The notes below the pieces were generated by a model, which saw nothing but the letters and a program-made list of their open reading frames with translations, was not told the DNA's origin and made no database searches. Positions 1-7,586 of a DNA stretch of 8,102 nucleotides are shown here, one piece after another. This DNA is from an uncultured Prevotella sp. (lineage in GTDB: Bacteria; Bacteroidota; Bacteroidia; Bacteroidales; Bacteroidaceae). The DNA lies in assembly GCA_937889855.1 (NCBI GenBank), contig CALBYK010000184.1, positions 1 through 8,102 on the forward strand. The letters are read 5' to 3'. Position 1 is the stretch's first letter; every line of letters begins with the position of its first letter. Made by a program: the position numbers and the translations under genes.

Positions 1-3000
1 AATGTGCTTGGCGACACACATCTGAACATTGAGATGAGTGAGCGCGGATCGCTCAGTGACTACGACATCAAGGAAGGCGAAGAATACAAGCATTTCGTAA
101 GCGGATATTCTGTCATGGACTTCGTGGGTGGCGGCTATTCCGGTAAGGTGGAAGGCGACACCCATATATCTGGCAATGGCGGCGGATTCTGTCGGCGTGT
201 ATTTGGCGGCGGATTCTACAACTCGGTCAATGCTACGAATGTGGACATCAAGGCTATCGACTGCCACGACGTGTTCGGCGGTGGTCTGATGGGTGATGTG
301 CTCAAGAGCACCAAGGTAAATATCGGGTCGAATGAAGACACTTCATCATCAACCTTCAAGAATTCGGACATCTATATACATGGCAACATCTATGGTGGCA
401 ACGACGTGTCGGGATATGTCAACGTGGAACTCGACGCCAACGGCTACTTCAAAGACAACGGCGGCACAGGTACGCATATCAATATCTATGGCGGACGCAT
501 TGACGGCAATGTATACGGTGCCGGCAATGGCGACTATCTCTATGCGCTCGACAAAAAGGGCAACACGAAAGTGACCGTCAACGAGGATTATCCTTTCAAT
601 CCCAACGACCCGAACTCGGAAACGGAGTCGTTGGTCTACACGGTGCCGATGCGTGATAACATGCCTTCCTACAAGGCTGCAAGCGACGCTGCCAAGATTG
701 TGAACATCAACTCGTGGCGACCGCTCACCGATAAGGTGAATATCATGATTAAGGGTGTGTCCGCAACGGATACGGTATACATCAAAGGTGATGTGTATGG
801 GGGCGGTAACTCGGCTACTGTGCAGAAGGTGCAGAACGCCTATGCCAGAACCAATGTCACCACGGGAGCTATTACCATCGACATTGGAAACCACACCCGA
901 ATAGGACGTGTGTTCATGGGATGTAATGGCGACGCTCTCTTCACGGCATCGGAGGATAATGACTTCATGAACAAGTTCCAGCGGCTGAACGGTGATGTGG
1001 ACGACTACACCAAGGAACTGAACCTTGCCGATTCCATCGACTGGGTGAACGACCCGTCGAACAAGGGTATCAGCACGCTCTGGCTTTCTACCAAGAACGA
1101 GGAGCGACCATTAGTGTATCCGCATCTGCTCGACCTCTACTTCCAGCCTGTGGAGACAAATATTCAGGGCACCATCCTTTGGAACAGCACGAAAGACGGC
1201 GAGGGTCTTGAGGACTGCGTCATCGGCACTTTCTGCTGCGGTGGCAACCGTGGCAATATGAACGTGTACCCTGTGACACTGAATGACATTACAGATGATG
1301 AAGGGGAAGAAGAACCAATGTTTGGCAACGTGTTTGAGTATACATTCCCTGCCGGACTTACCATCACCGACAAGATTATCGGCGGTTGCAACAATGCCAA
1401 CTACAACTACAAGGATATTGTATCACACGAGGGTGGATATCTGCTCGGTCATGCATATTCTGAACACCCGTTTATCATACTTAATATCAACAACAAGTTT
1501 AAGCCTGCAGAGAAGAACGGTGCCTATATGGGAGGCAATGTCTATGGTGGTTGCTACAAGACGGGAACGGTGCGCGGCGATGTTGCCATCAACTTGAAGA
1601 GCGACATGCTGGAAGGCAAGTCGAAAGCGATGCTGAGAAAGTCGAATGAGCTGATTGCCACCAACCCGGATTATTCCGCGCTGAATGTGTATGGAGCGGG
1701 CTACGGTATGGAGAGTTATGTATACGGCAACACGCATATCAAAATGGCTAAAGATGTGGCATGCAAAGCCCCTTCACTTTCATCTACCGAGTTTGAGCCT
1801 ACCGGCACTTCCGCCAACTTCATCTATGGCGGTGGTCAGCAGGGAAATGTCATCGGTGTCACCAACGTGGAGATTTTCAACGGTCATGTGTTCAAATCCG
1901 TCACTGGCGGTTCGTATTCGGGCTATGTATGGGGATCCACACAGGTAAAGGTGGGATATCCTAAATACTATGAGGTCCAAACGAATGCATCGGGCATTTA
2001 TCGTCTCAAGCGCGCCGACCAGAACAATCTCGACATAGACAAGGGCAAGGATGTGGCGTCTGAGACCATCAAGCAGGAGATACACCTCGTTACTGGTGAC
2101 ATTGTATCACAGGGAGTCTACGATGAAATCGTTGGGAAATTCAATCCTCAAGCCAACAAATTTGAAGACATCACAGTAATAAACGATGGTTATCCATTAA
2201 AAGACGCTTATTTCGCAGAGGTGACTACCGATGCTCCTGCCCATTGGGACGATATCAACATCAATATTGGCGATGCTGTCTATGGCGGTGGCTACTCGCT
2301 CGCACAGGGTTCATCGGTGATGGCAAACAACACGACCGTACTGAAATATACGTCAACATACAATATCGACAATGTCATCAACAACGAGGATTTTGAACAG
2401 CAAAATCTGAAATATTTGCCTAACGGCACGACTGTAGGATTCGGCGGCAACACCACCATTCTCATTGCCGACACGACAGTCACTAAAGGTGGCTCCGTTG
2501 ACCGCGACCACATCACCATCTCCAGCCAGAGCATGAAAGAGGCGACCATCGCCGACGGCGAGGACCTCCTTGGCTACTATTACAAGGACAAGAACAATGC
2601 CTACCACTACATCTACCAGGCTGGCAAATACTTCAAGGGTGGCAATTTGCCCGACAATATCAATGAGACCGACCATAACATCTACGAATACGACAACGAG
2701 GGTGGCGTGTTTGGAGATGGCCACCTGTCGTATGCCCAAGGCTTCCGTAGCGCAGACCTCACGGGGTATGGCTTTGCCAGTGCCACGGTGGAGAGTCCGA
2801 AGATTATCAACACCTTCCAGCGTATGGACATCCTGCGCCTCACCGACAACTGCTTCTCGCTGCTCGGTGCGCGCGACTATGCCACCAACGGTTGGGACAA
2901 GACTCCTTATTCTATATCTCGCGTAGGTGAGATTCAAATGGTAACCAACGATGTAGTGACCACAGACCGGGCTGCCGATGCTGCCAACAACATCACGGCG

Positions 3001-6000
3001 GCTACGGGTGTGCTTGCCGACAACACCACCAAGCGTGCCCGCAACTATATGGGTCTTGCCAACAACATCCACTATGTAGGTGCGCTCACATCCAATGTGG
3101 CGTTTACGGATGAGTGGCACGACGGCAAGGGCGCTCCTGGCTCTTACGGCAGCGCCACCACTTATATGGCGGTGAAGCAGAAGTACATCGACGACTACTT
3201 CAAGGAGGGTGCCAACAAGGGCGACGGCAATATCTTTGAGAAGCGCAACGACGGTACGGCAAAGAATATGATTGGCATTGCCTCCGGATATGCGCTCAAG
3301 ATTCAGAATGCACAGGAAATCAAGGAGGGCAACAGCGTGAAGGATAGCCTGTATTATGGCCCTGTATATGGTGTCATTGAGATGAATCTCATCGACGTGC
3401 GCGAGGATGAGGGTGGCGGATATGTGTATGCCGATAATGTGCATAAGCGCACGGCAACTGAAGGCGATGACCCTTCCGAAGCAGACACACATGATGTTGA
3501 CTTCCTGGAGACAACCGGCAACTTCGTTTTCCCATACACCATCACCAAGGGACGCTATATCGTTGACGACTGCTTCCCGATGGGCTATTCGGCAATAACT
3601 GATGAAGGCTTGAATCCCGAAGAAGGAGCAAAGGCGCACTACTGGTATGTCACGGGATTCAACTACCACTACAACGCTCACATCACCGGCTACACCTTCG
3701 ACAGCTCAGGCAGCACGCCGCTGCTGTTCGACAGCAATAACCAAGACGGCATCGTGGCTCTGTCGGGCATGAAACCGTCGCAAGAGGTAAACATCCTCAG
3801 TTGGAAGATGCACAAGACGCATAGCGACAGCTACTCGTGCGACTTGGAGAAGCGCAACTACGACGCTGAGGCTACCGACCATTCGGGCAATAGCCTGAAG
3901 GGCAAATACGTGCTACGCGTGGGTGCCGGCAACTCATTGACCTACAATGCCACTGAAGGCTTCTCGGCAAACCTGAGTATGCAGGAGGGCCTCGTTCAGA
4001 AGGACATCACACCCGACAAGGCGACACTGCCTTCCAAGTTCATCGACGGCGATGCCAAGATTGTGTTCCAGCTATCGGACAATGCCGACAACTCCACCAC
4101 TGAATATTATAACAACCATCTCTCCAAGCCATGTAACGGCACATTGGTACTGTATGCTCCGGCTAAACAGGAAAACAAGACCACCCATGAGCTGGAGGAC
4201 ATCAAGGGCAGGGTGGCCATCAGCCGACTGTTCACCAAGAACGGCGAGGAATATACAGAGGTGACAGGTCAGTTGAATGTTGGTACTACATACTACTACA
4301 AGAACGGTGAGACCGACCTCTATCAGGAGATAAGCAAAGACAGTTGCTTCTATACGAGAAATGAGACGACGGGCGAATATCACCAGGTACAGCAAAGCGA
4401 GGTTACTCTTGGGGATGATGTAATCTACTATTGCTATCTGCCCCGCTTCTATACCTATACCGTTGACCTGACCATCGAATACGTGAAGGGTCCGGACATC
4501 AACGGCAACATCACGGTGGTGAACTGTGCTCTGCCGGGTGAGTGGGTTCGCGTGAAGAAGGACCAGGTGGTTGTGGATGCCGACCAGTCGTTCTCTGTAA
4601 ACGGCTACTATTGGCGTATCGGTAAGCGTCACCAGGATCAAGAAACGGGTAAATGGGAGTTCGACGATGCCACGCAGTGGACTAAGGATAATATCCATGC
4701 CGCTAAAGGTTACGACACGTTCAATCAGTCTGACAAAGAAGGGACGGGACTTTTCGCAGGATGTCACTACGACAAGACGGAGGATTATCTCGACATTCCG
4801 GCATATTATTATATGAACGGATATGGCATACAACTTGGTGTGAGCATTACCGGACTCGACAACATTTTCCCTGTGGACATGCAGAACGCCGACCAGTTTG
4901 TGGTGCACAACTTCCACCGCATGGATCCTCATAAGTCGGGAATTAATCTCCACCTTGCCGAGGCGATTATTAGGGCAAAAATAGAAAGCGGTTCGTTTGC
5001 AGAGCCTCGCATCTATCTGTCTGACCAGAGCGATCTCACGGCTTTTGTCAACTTCATCGACTCTGTCGGTACCCACAGCAATGCTCCCCGTTATGGTGCC
5101 AACGCACAGTTCGTGCTTCAAAGCGACCTCACTCTGGCAAGTGCGGCTAAAGACGGTGCCTACATGGAAGACTTTGCCGGAACGCTTCATGGCAACGGTC
5201 ATATCATCAACGGCGTGAAGGCTGGCTATGCGCTGTTCAAGAGCAAAGAGATAACGGGCAATGTGTATAACCTCGGTCTGTCGTCGGGCAAGATTTCCAA
5301 CAAAACGGCAACAAAAGACAATGGGAACAAGATTGCCAACTACCATTGCTGCTTCGAATATGCACCGACGGTGTCCGATGACGGTGAGTCAACACCTGTC
5401 GTATACCGTTGGGACGGCACTCCGTACAGCAACTATACTCAAGAGGACTTCCGCCTGGGCAAGGTGGCCTACGACCTCAATGAGTATTACCTCCGTGCCC
5501 GCCATCGTGCAAGCATCAATACCGATGCTGTAACAAAAGAAGATACCGACATCCTGAAATATGTCTATGACTACTATGCCAACGGCGACTACCAGTATGC
5601 CTGCCGCAAGGATGACATCACTGGCAACAACACTGGTATAACATACATCCGTACCGGTAAGAACAGCGACATCCCTAACTACGAGCAAGCAGAAACACGT
5701 CACGACAAGACGCACCCTGTTGACAAAGCAAGACTAAAGTCATCCTCGTCCGACGAAACATCCTCGTCCGACGGCGTTTCTACGCCCGTCGCCTACGAGC
5801 CTCTCTTCAACGCCAACCACGCTGGCGCAGACCTGATGAACGACTTCCTCTTCTGGGGTCAGTCGCTTCAATCGGAGCCTGCCGCCATGCCAAGCGTGAT
5901 GGCATCGCATCAGCTCAACTACATGACCAACCGTGTGTTCCGCACCGCCGGCTATTATGGCGACACAGCCCTAAGCACTTTCCACTATAATGCATATAGC

Positions 6001-7536
6001 TATGACAACAGGAGCATGAGCACCTACGTGCATGCGCCTTCAACAACGGCAATCGACTTTACTTGCCAAAACGACATCGCTGCCGCCACAGGCATGAAAG
6101 GCAGTATTTTCTATCCGCCGGTAAACGATAATGCCACCAAGTTCAATGACTTTATCGTGAAGGATGATGCTGATATCACCCATAACCTATTGGTGTATAC
6201 GGCAAGCAACAATGAGGCTGATATGAATGAGGCTTACGATGTAGTGTCTAAGGCTCTCAACTATGGCGAGACTTCAAAGGAGGAAAATATAAAAGGACAT
6301 CACATCGTTGATGATGGTGACAAATTCTCAACGGATCTCTTCCATCTTGTGGAGCGCACGCCAAACAATGAGGACAGCGAGGGAGCGACTTGCTATAACA
6401 ACAACCTCTGTGTGCCTATACCGTTCGACGTGGACAAGCGTGCCTGGTATACCCGCAAGCCATTGTGTTATGCCGAGAGTAGCAAGGGGGCATGGGAAGG
6501 CATCTGCTTGCCGTTCACGGCTGATAGGGTTGAGGCTTCGCTCAATGGGGAGATAACCCATTTCTATGGCTCGCCTTCCAACGACGAGACGGACAACCCC
6601 AAGCGGAACATCCATACCCTGCACCATGAGTACTGGCTCCGCGGACTGATGACGGTGGACTTGGAGAACAACGTGCCTGCCGCTGCCTTCCAGCGTCCCG
6701 GAACGGCACAGGAGGGGCTGTTCGCTCCGACCGATGCCGAAGGCACTACCTTGTGTAAAGGGGTCAACTATACTTACACCAACCGGTTCTTCATCAACAC
6801 CTATGAGGACTGGCTGTACAACAAGGACGAGAATCCTTACTATGCCGCTGAGTCTCACGAATATCCCGGCTATCTCCGTCTGACGGCTGAGGTGCCTTAT
6901 ATCGTGCGGTTCCCTGGCAGTCAGTATTATGAGTTCGACCTGTCGAGCGAGTTCTACAACAACATATTCGGAACAAGGGAGGCCAACCAGACCATTACCT
7001 TCAATGCCTATGGCACAGGCAGTGGAAACAGTGCTTCCAACGGCAGCGTCACAATACCCGTCACCACCGACATGACAACTACTGTAAGTGGAGGCTATGC
7101 CCACCGGGGCACATTCGCTGCAACGAAAGTTACTACTGGTGATATCTACGGTATCAACAGCGACGGTACGGCATTTGACGATGCCTCAACCTTGTCCACC
7201 GTGACACCGTTCCGCACCTATATGGTTCCGGCGGCTTCAGGTGCCAAGACACGCTCTGCCAATCACTCTGTGATAAACATCGCCGAGTTGAAGGGTGGTG
7301 AGATAATGCCTGACATAAAAGACAATGGTGATGACGACAGTTCCAACTACCTCATTGTGCGTCCTATCGGCAATCAGCAGGTGTGCATAGAGAGCACCGT
7401 TGCCACCAGGCTCCATGTGGTCACCCTGGCCGGACAGCTTTACCGCATCCTTGACGTGCAGCCCGGCACCGCCACATACAGCGGTTTCTACCCCGGTCTG
7501 TACATTTTCGGAAAAACAAAGGTAGCCGTAAAATAA
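1..7536 (+). CDS. Giant secreted/surface repeat protein with T9SS-like C-terminus, 5' partial
   Basis: The frame is open from the first base to a TAA at 7534-7536, so the true start is upstream; the GTG at 4 is just an internal Val codon. At least 2511 residues are visible (numbered here from base 1). Residues ~40-770 carry Gly/Tyr-rich repeats (VFGGGF, NIYGGR, DVYGGGN, NVYGGCY, FIYGGGQ, AVYGGGY), often followed by alternating V/I/T strands, as in beta-helix adhesins. Residues ~1260-1640 look like beta-sandwich material, including SLTYNATEGFSANLSM. Residues ~1670-1762 are GLUG-like (DFAGTLHGNGHIINGV, GNVYNLGL). Later come RLGKVAYDLN (~1818) and GICLPFTADRV (~2167), both of a style seen in large Prevotella proteins. 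The end (PGLYIFGKTKVAVK) resembles a T9SS type A sorting domain. I infer export and surface anchoring, perhaps adhesion; no enzymatic motif is visible and the ligand is unknown. Two REP-like palindromes lie in frame within it (5380-5400, 5769-5791). Confidence is high for the gene and moderate for the role. Confidence 0.93.
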   Translation, partial: NVLGDTHLNIEMSERGSLSDYDIKEGEEYKHFVSGYSVMDFVGGGYSGKVEGDTHISGNGGGFCRRVFGGGFYNSVNATNVDIKAIDCHDVFGGGLMGDVLKSTKVNIGSNEDTSSSTFKNSDIYIHGNIYGGNDVSGYVNVELDANGYFKDNGGTGTHINIYGGRIDGNVYGAGNGDYLYALDKKGNTKVTVNEDYPFNPNDPNSETESLVYTVPMRDNMPSYKAASDAAKIVNINSWRPLTDKVNIMIKGVSATDTVYIKGDVYGGGNSATVQKVQNAYARTNVTTGAITIDIGNHTRIGRVFMGCNGDALFTASEDNDFMNKFQRLNGDVDDYTKELNLADSIDWVNDPSNKGISTLWLSTKNEERPLVYPHLLDLYFQPVETNIQGTILWNSTKDGEGLEDCVIGTFCCGGNRGNMNVYPVTLNDITDDEGEEEPMFGNVFEYTFPAGLTITDKIIGGCNNANYNYKDIVSHEGGYLLGHAYSEHPFIILNINNKFKPAEKNGAYMGGNVYGGCYKTGTVRGDVAINLKSDMLEGKSKAMLRKSNELIATNPDYSALNVYGAGYGMESYVYGNTHIKMAKDVACKAPSLSSTEFEPTGTSANFIYGGGQQGNVIGVTNVEIFNGHVFKSVTGGSYSGYVWGSTQVKVGYPKYYEVQTNASGIYRLKRADQNNLDIDKGKDVASETIKQEIHLVTGDIVSQGVYDEIVGKFNPQANKFEDITVINDGYPLKDAYFAEVTTDAPAHWDDININIGDAVYGGGYSLAQGSSVMANNTTVLKYTSTYNIDNVINNEDFEQQNLKYLPNGTTVGFGGNTTILIADTTVTKGGSVDRDHITISSQSMKEATIADGEDLLGYYYKDKNNAYHYIYQAGKYFKGGNLPDNINETDHNIYEYDNEGGVFGDGHLSYAQGFRSADLTGYGFASATVESPKIINTFQRMDILRLTDNCFSLLGARDYATNGWDKTPYSISRVGEIQMVTNDVVTTDRAADAANNITAATGVLADNTTKRARNYMGLANNIHYVGALTSNVAFTDEWHDGKGAPGSYGSATTYMAVKQKYIDDYFKEGANKGDGNIFEKRNDGTAKNMIGIASGYALKIQNAQEIKEGNSVKDSLYYGPVYGVIEMNLIDVREDEGGGYVYADNVHKRTATEGDDPSEADTHDVDFLETTGNFVFPYTITKGRYIVDDCFPMGYSAITDEGLNPEEGAKAHYWYVTGFNYHYNAHITGYTFDSSGSTPLLFDSNNQDGIVALSGMKPSQEVNILSWKMHKTHSDSYSCDLEKRNYDAEATDHSGNSLKGKYVLRVGAGNSLTYNATEGFSANLSMQEGLVQKDITPDKATLPSKFIDGDAKIVFQLSDNADNSTTEYYNNHLSKPCNGTLVLYAPAKQENKTTHELEDIKGRVAISRLFTKNGEEYTEVTGQLNVGTTYYYKNGETDLYQEISKDSCFYTRNETTGEYHQVQQSEVTLGDDVIYYCYLPRFYTYTVDLTIEYVKGPDINGNITVVNCALPGEWVRVKKDQVVVDADQSFSVNGYYWRIGKRHQDQETGKWEFDDATQWTKDNIHAAKGYDTFNQSDKEGTGLFAGCHYDKTEDYLDIPAYYYMNGYGIQLGVSITGLDNIFPVDMQNADQFVVHNFHRMDPHKSGINLHLAEAIIRAKIESGSFAEPRIYLSDQSDLTAFVNFIDSVGTHSNAPRYGANAQFVLQSDLTLASAAKDGAYMEDFAGTLHGNGHIINGVKAGYALFKSKEITGNVYNLGLSSGKISNKTATKDNGNKIANYHCCFEYAPTVSDDGESTPVVYRWDGTPYSNYTQEDFRLGKVAYDLNEYYLRARHRASINTDAVTKEDTDILKYVYDYYANGDYQYACRKDDITGNNTGITYIRTGKNSDIPNYEQAETRHDKTHPVDKARLKSSSSDETSSSDGVSTPVAYEPLFNANHAGADLMNDFLFWGQSLQSEPAAMPSVMASHQLNYMTNRVFRTAGYYGDTALSTFHYNAYSYDNRSMSTYVHAPSTTAIDFTCQNDIAAATGMKGSIFYPPVNDNATKFNDFIVKDDADITHNLLVYTASNNEADMNEAYDVVSKALNYGETSKEENIKGHHIVDDGDKFSTDLFHLVERTPNNEDSEGATCYNNNLCVPIPFDVDKRAWYTRKPLCYAESSKGAWEGICLPFTADRVEASLNGEITHFYGSPSNDETDNPKRNIHTLHHEYWLRGLMTVDLENNVPAAAFQRPGTAQEGLFAPTDAEGTTLCKGVNYTYTNRFFINTYEDWLYNKDENPYYAAESHEYPGYLRLTAEVPYIVRFPGSQYYEFDLSSEFYNNIFGTREANQTITFNAYGTGSGNSASNGSVTIPVTTDMTTTVSGGYAHRGTFAATKVTTGDIYGINSDGTAFDDASTLSTVTPFRTYMVPAASGAKTRSANHSVINIAELKGGEIMPDIKDNGDDDSSNYLIVRPIGNQQVCIESTVATRLHVVTLAGQLYRILDVQPGTATYSGFYPGLYIFGKTKVAVK
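118..2310 (+). repeat. Degenerate YGGG beta-helix-like protein repeats
   Basis: This stretch of the giant protein holds about a dozen irregular repeats built round (N/V)(I/V)YGGG or VFGGG, usually followed by a short turn and an alternating strand such as GNVIGVTNVEIFNG or GYVWGSTQVKVG. Spacing varies from about 20 to over 100 residues, with longer non-repeat insertions between (for example residues ~310-400). The repeats are clear at protein level but too diverged for recent DNA duplication. The pattern suits a right-handed beta-helix or similar solenoid stalk. The fold is inferred from composition and periodicity, not from a profile match. Confidence 0.7.
4228..4440 (+). repeat. Possible internal protein duplication (T(K/R)N...YYY units)
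   Basis: Two neighbouring segments of the giant protein look alike. One reads FTKNGEEYTEVTG then LNVGTTYYYKN. The other reads FYTRNETTGEYHQVQQ then LGDDVIYYCYL. Both have an aromatic residue, T, K or R, N, a polar stretch with E-Y-x-x-V, and a strand ending in two or three tyrosines. The similarity is at protein level only and could be convergent strand composition. Confidence 0.4.
5008..5286 (+). other. GLUG-like segment of the giant protein
   Basis: Residues ~1670-1762 read as IYLSDQSDLTAFVNFID, a short gap, FVLQSDLTLA, then DFAGTLHGNGHIINGV, GYALF and GNVYNLGLSSG. This order (a 'select/add' helix, F-x-L-x-x-D-L, F-x-G-T-x-x-G-N-G-H-x-I, and a final G-x-V-x-N-L) matches GLUG-type repeats of bacterial surface proteins and IgA-peptidase-like adhesins. 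One full unit is visible. The role is probably structural. Confidence 0.6.
5380..5400 (+). repeat. Diverged REP-like bulged hairpin inside the giant gene
   Basis: The left stem GACGGTG (5380-5386) pairs with CACC (5393-5396) and GTC (5398-5400). T5397 is unpaired and the loop is AGTCAA, giving seven pairs with one bulge. The bulge is on the 3' side just outside the core, as in the copies at 5769-5791 and 8025-8051. Aligned to the copy at 5770-5796, about 19 of 27 bases agree, and the stem pair C-G of that copy is T-A here, a compensatory change. The encoded peptide is DGESTPVVY, against DGVSTPVAY in the other copy. Chance or a protein-level repeat remains possible. Confidence 0.5.
5741..5773 (+). 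repeat. 15-bp direct repeat, period 18, at the edge of a REP-like copy
   Basis: CATCCTCGTCCGACG occurs at 5741-5755 and again at 5759-5773, separated by AAA. The second copy runs into the hairpin at 5769-5791; the first stops after the left half-stem. In protein it gives a Ser/Asp run (SSSSDET then SSSDGV). The arrangement could come from slippage or from a partial element copy inserted beside a full one. Confidence 0.85.
5769..5791 (+). repeat. REP-like bulged hairpin, in frame in the giant gene
   Basis: The left stem CGACGGCGT (5769-5777), loop TTCT, core ACGCC (5782-5786), unpaired C5787 and CGTCG continuing to 5791 give nine pairs and one bulge. The similarity goes beyond the stem: 5761-5795 matches 7537-7570, just after this gene's stop, at about 29 of 35 aligned positions. 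The same sequence therefore occurs inside and outside coding DNA, which argues for a mobile or dispersed element. In frame it encodes DGVSTPVA in a Ser-rich linker before YEPLFNANHAG. Confidence 0.75.
7345..7533 (+). other. Probable T9SS type A-like C-terminal sorting domain
   Basis: The last 63 residues start NYLIVRPIGNQQVCIES, continue with LHVVTLAGQLYRILDVQPG, and end with FYPGLYIFGKTKVAVK. This follows the usual plan of Bacteroidetes Por/type IX secretion sorting domains: a 'V-x-x-x-x-G-x-x' strand, a P-G turn, an (L/P)xGxYI strand and a basic-hydrophobic K-V-x-V-K end. In known systems it directs outer-membrane passage and attachment. The domain here is diverged, so the secretion route is inferred. 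Confidence 0.7.
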
Positions 7537-7543
7537 TCCTCGT

Positions 7544-7567
7544 GCGTCAGCGTTTCCACGCCGTCGC
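7544..7567 (+). repeat. REP-like hairpin between the two genes
   Basis: The left arm GCGTCAGCGT (7544-7553), loop TTCC and right arm ACGCCGTCGC (7558-7567) pair at eight of ten positions, with an A-C and a T-T mismatch. The wider element starts at 7537, directly after the TAA of the giant gene, and ends about 18 bases before the next ATG. It fills most of the 50-base gap; the rest is A-rich leader (taaaaagaaagaaaat). No T-run follows, so it is not a typical terminator, though it could affect mRNA 3' stability or translation of the downstream gene. Confidence 0.75.
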
Positions 7568-7586
7568 CCATAAAAAGAAAGAAAAT

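Noticed and set aside
4..6. GTG as translation start of the giant gene
   Set aside because: The frame is open to base 1 and the protein begins in the middle of a repeat-like segment with no signal peptide.
2353..3681. Long antisense open frame of 442 codons
   Set aside because: It lies opposite strongly coding sequence, its translation is rich in Val/Ile/His/Arg as expected for a mirror of biased codons, and shows no recognisable motif or leader.
3702..3735. Sixth REP copy at the SGSTPLLF codons
   Set aside because: The peptide SGSTP is similar, but the bases do not form the GCGT/ACGC core or the bulged stem; only a short CAGCA/TGCTG pairing is present.
4072..5346. Long antisense open frame of 424 codons
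   Set aside because: Same mirror effect opposite the giant gene; no domain-like pattern or start context.
5811..5827. CGCCA / TGGCG inverted repeat with 7-base loop
   Set aside because: Only five pairs, no bulge, and no match to the other copies; likely chance in coding DNA.
7544..7567. Rho-independent terminator
   Set aside because: The stem has two mismatches and is followed by GTCGCCC-type and A-rich sequence, not a T-run. The repeat explanation fits better.
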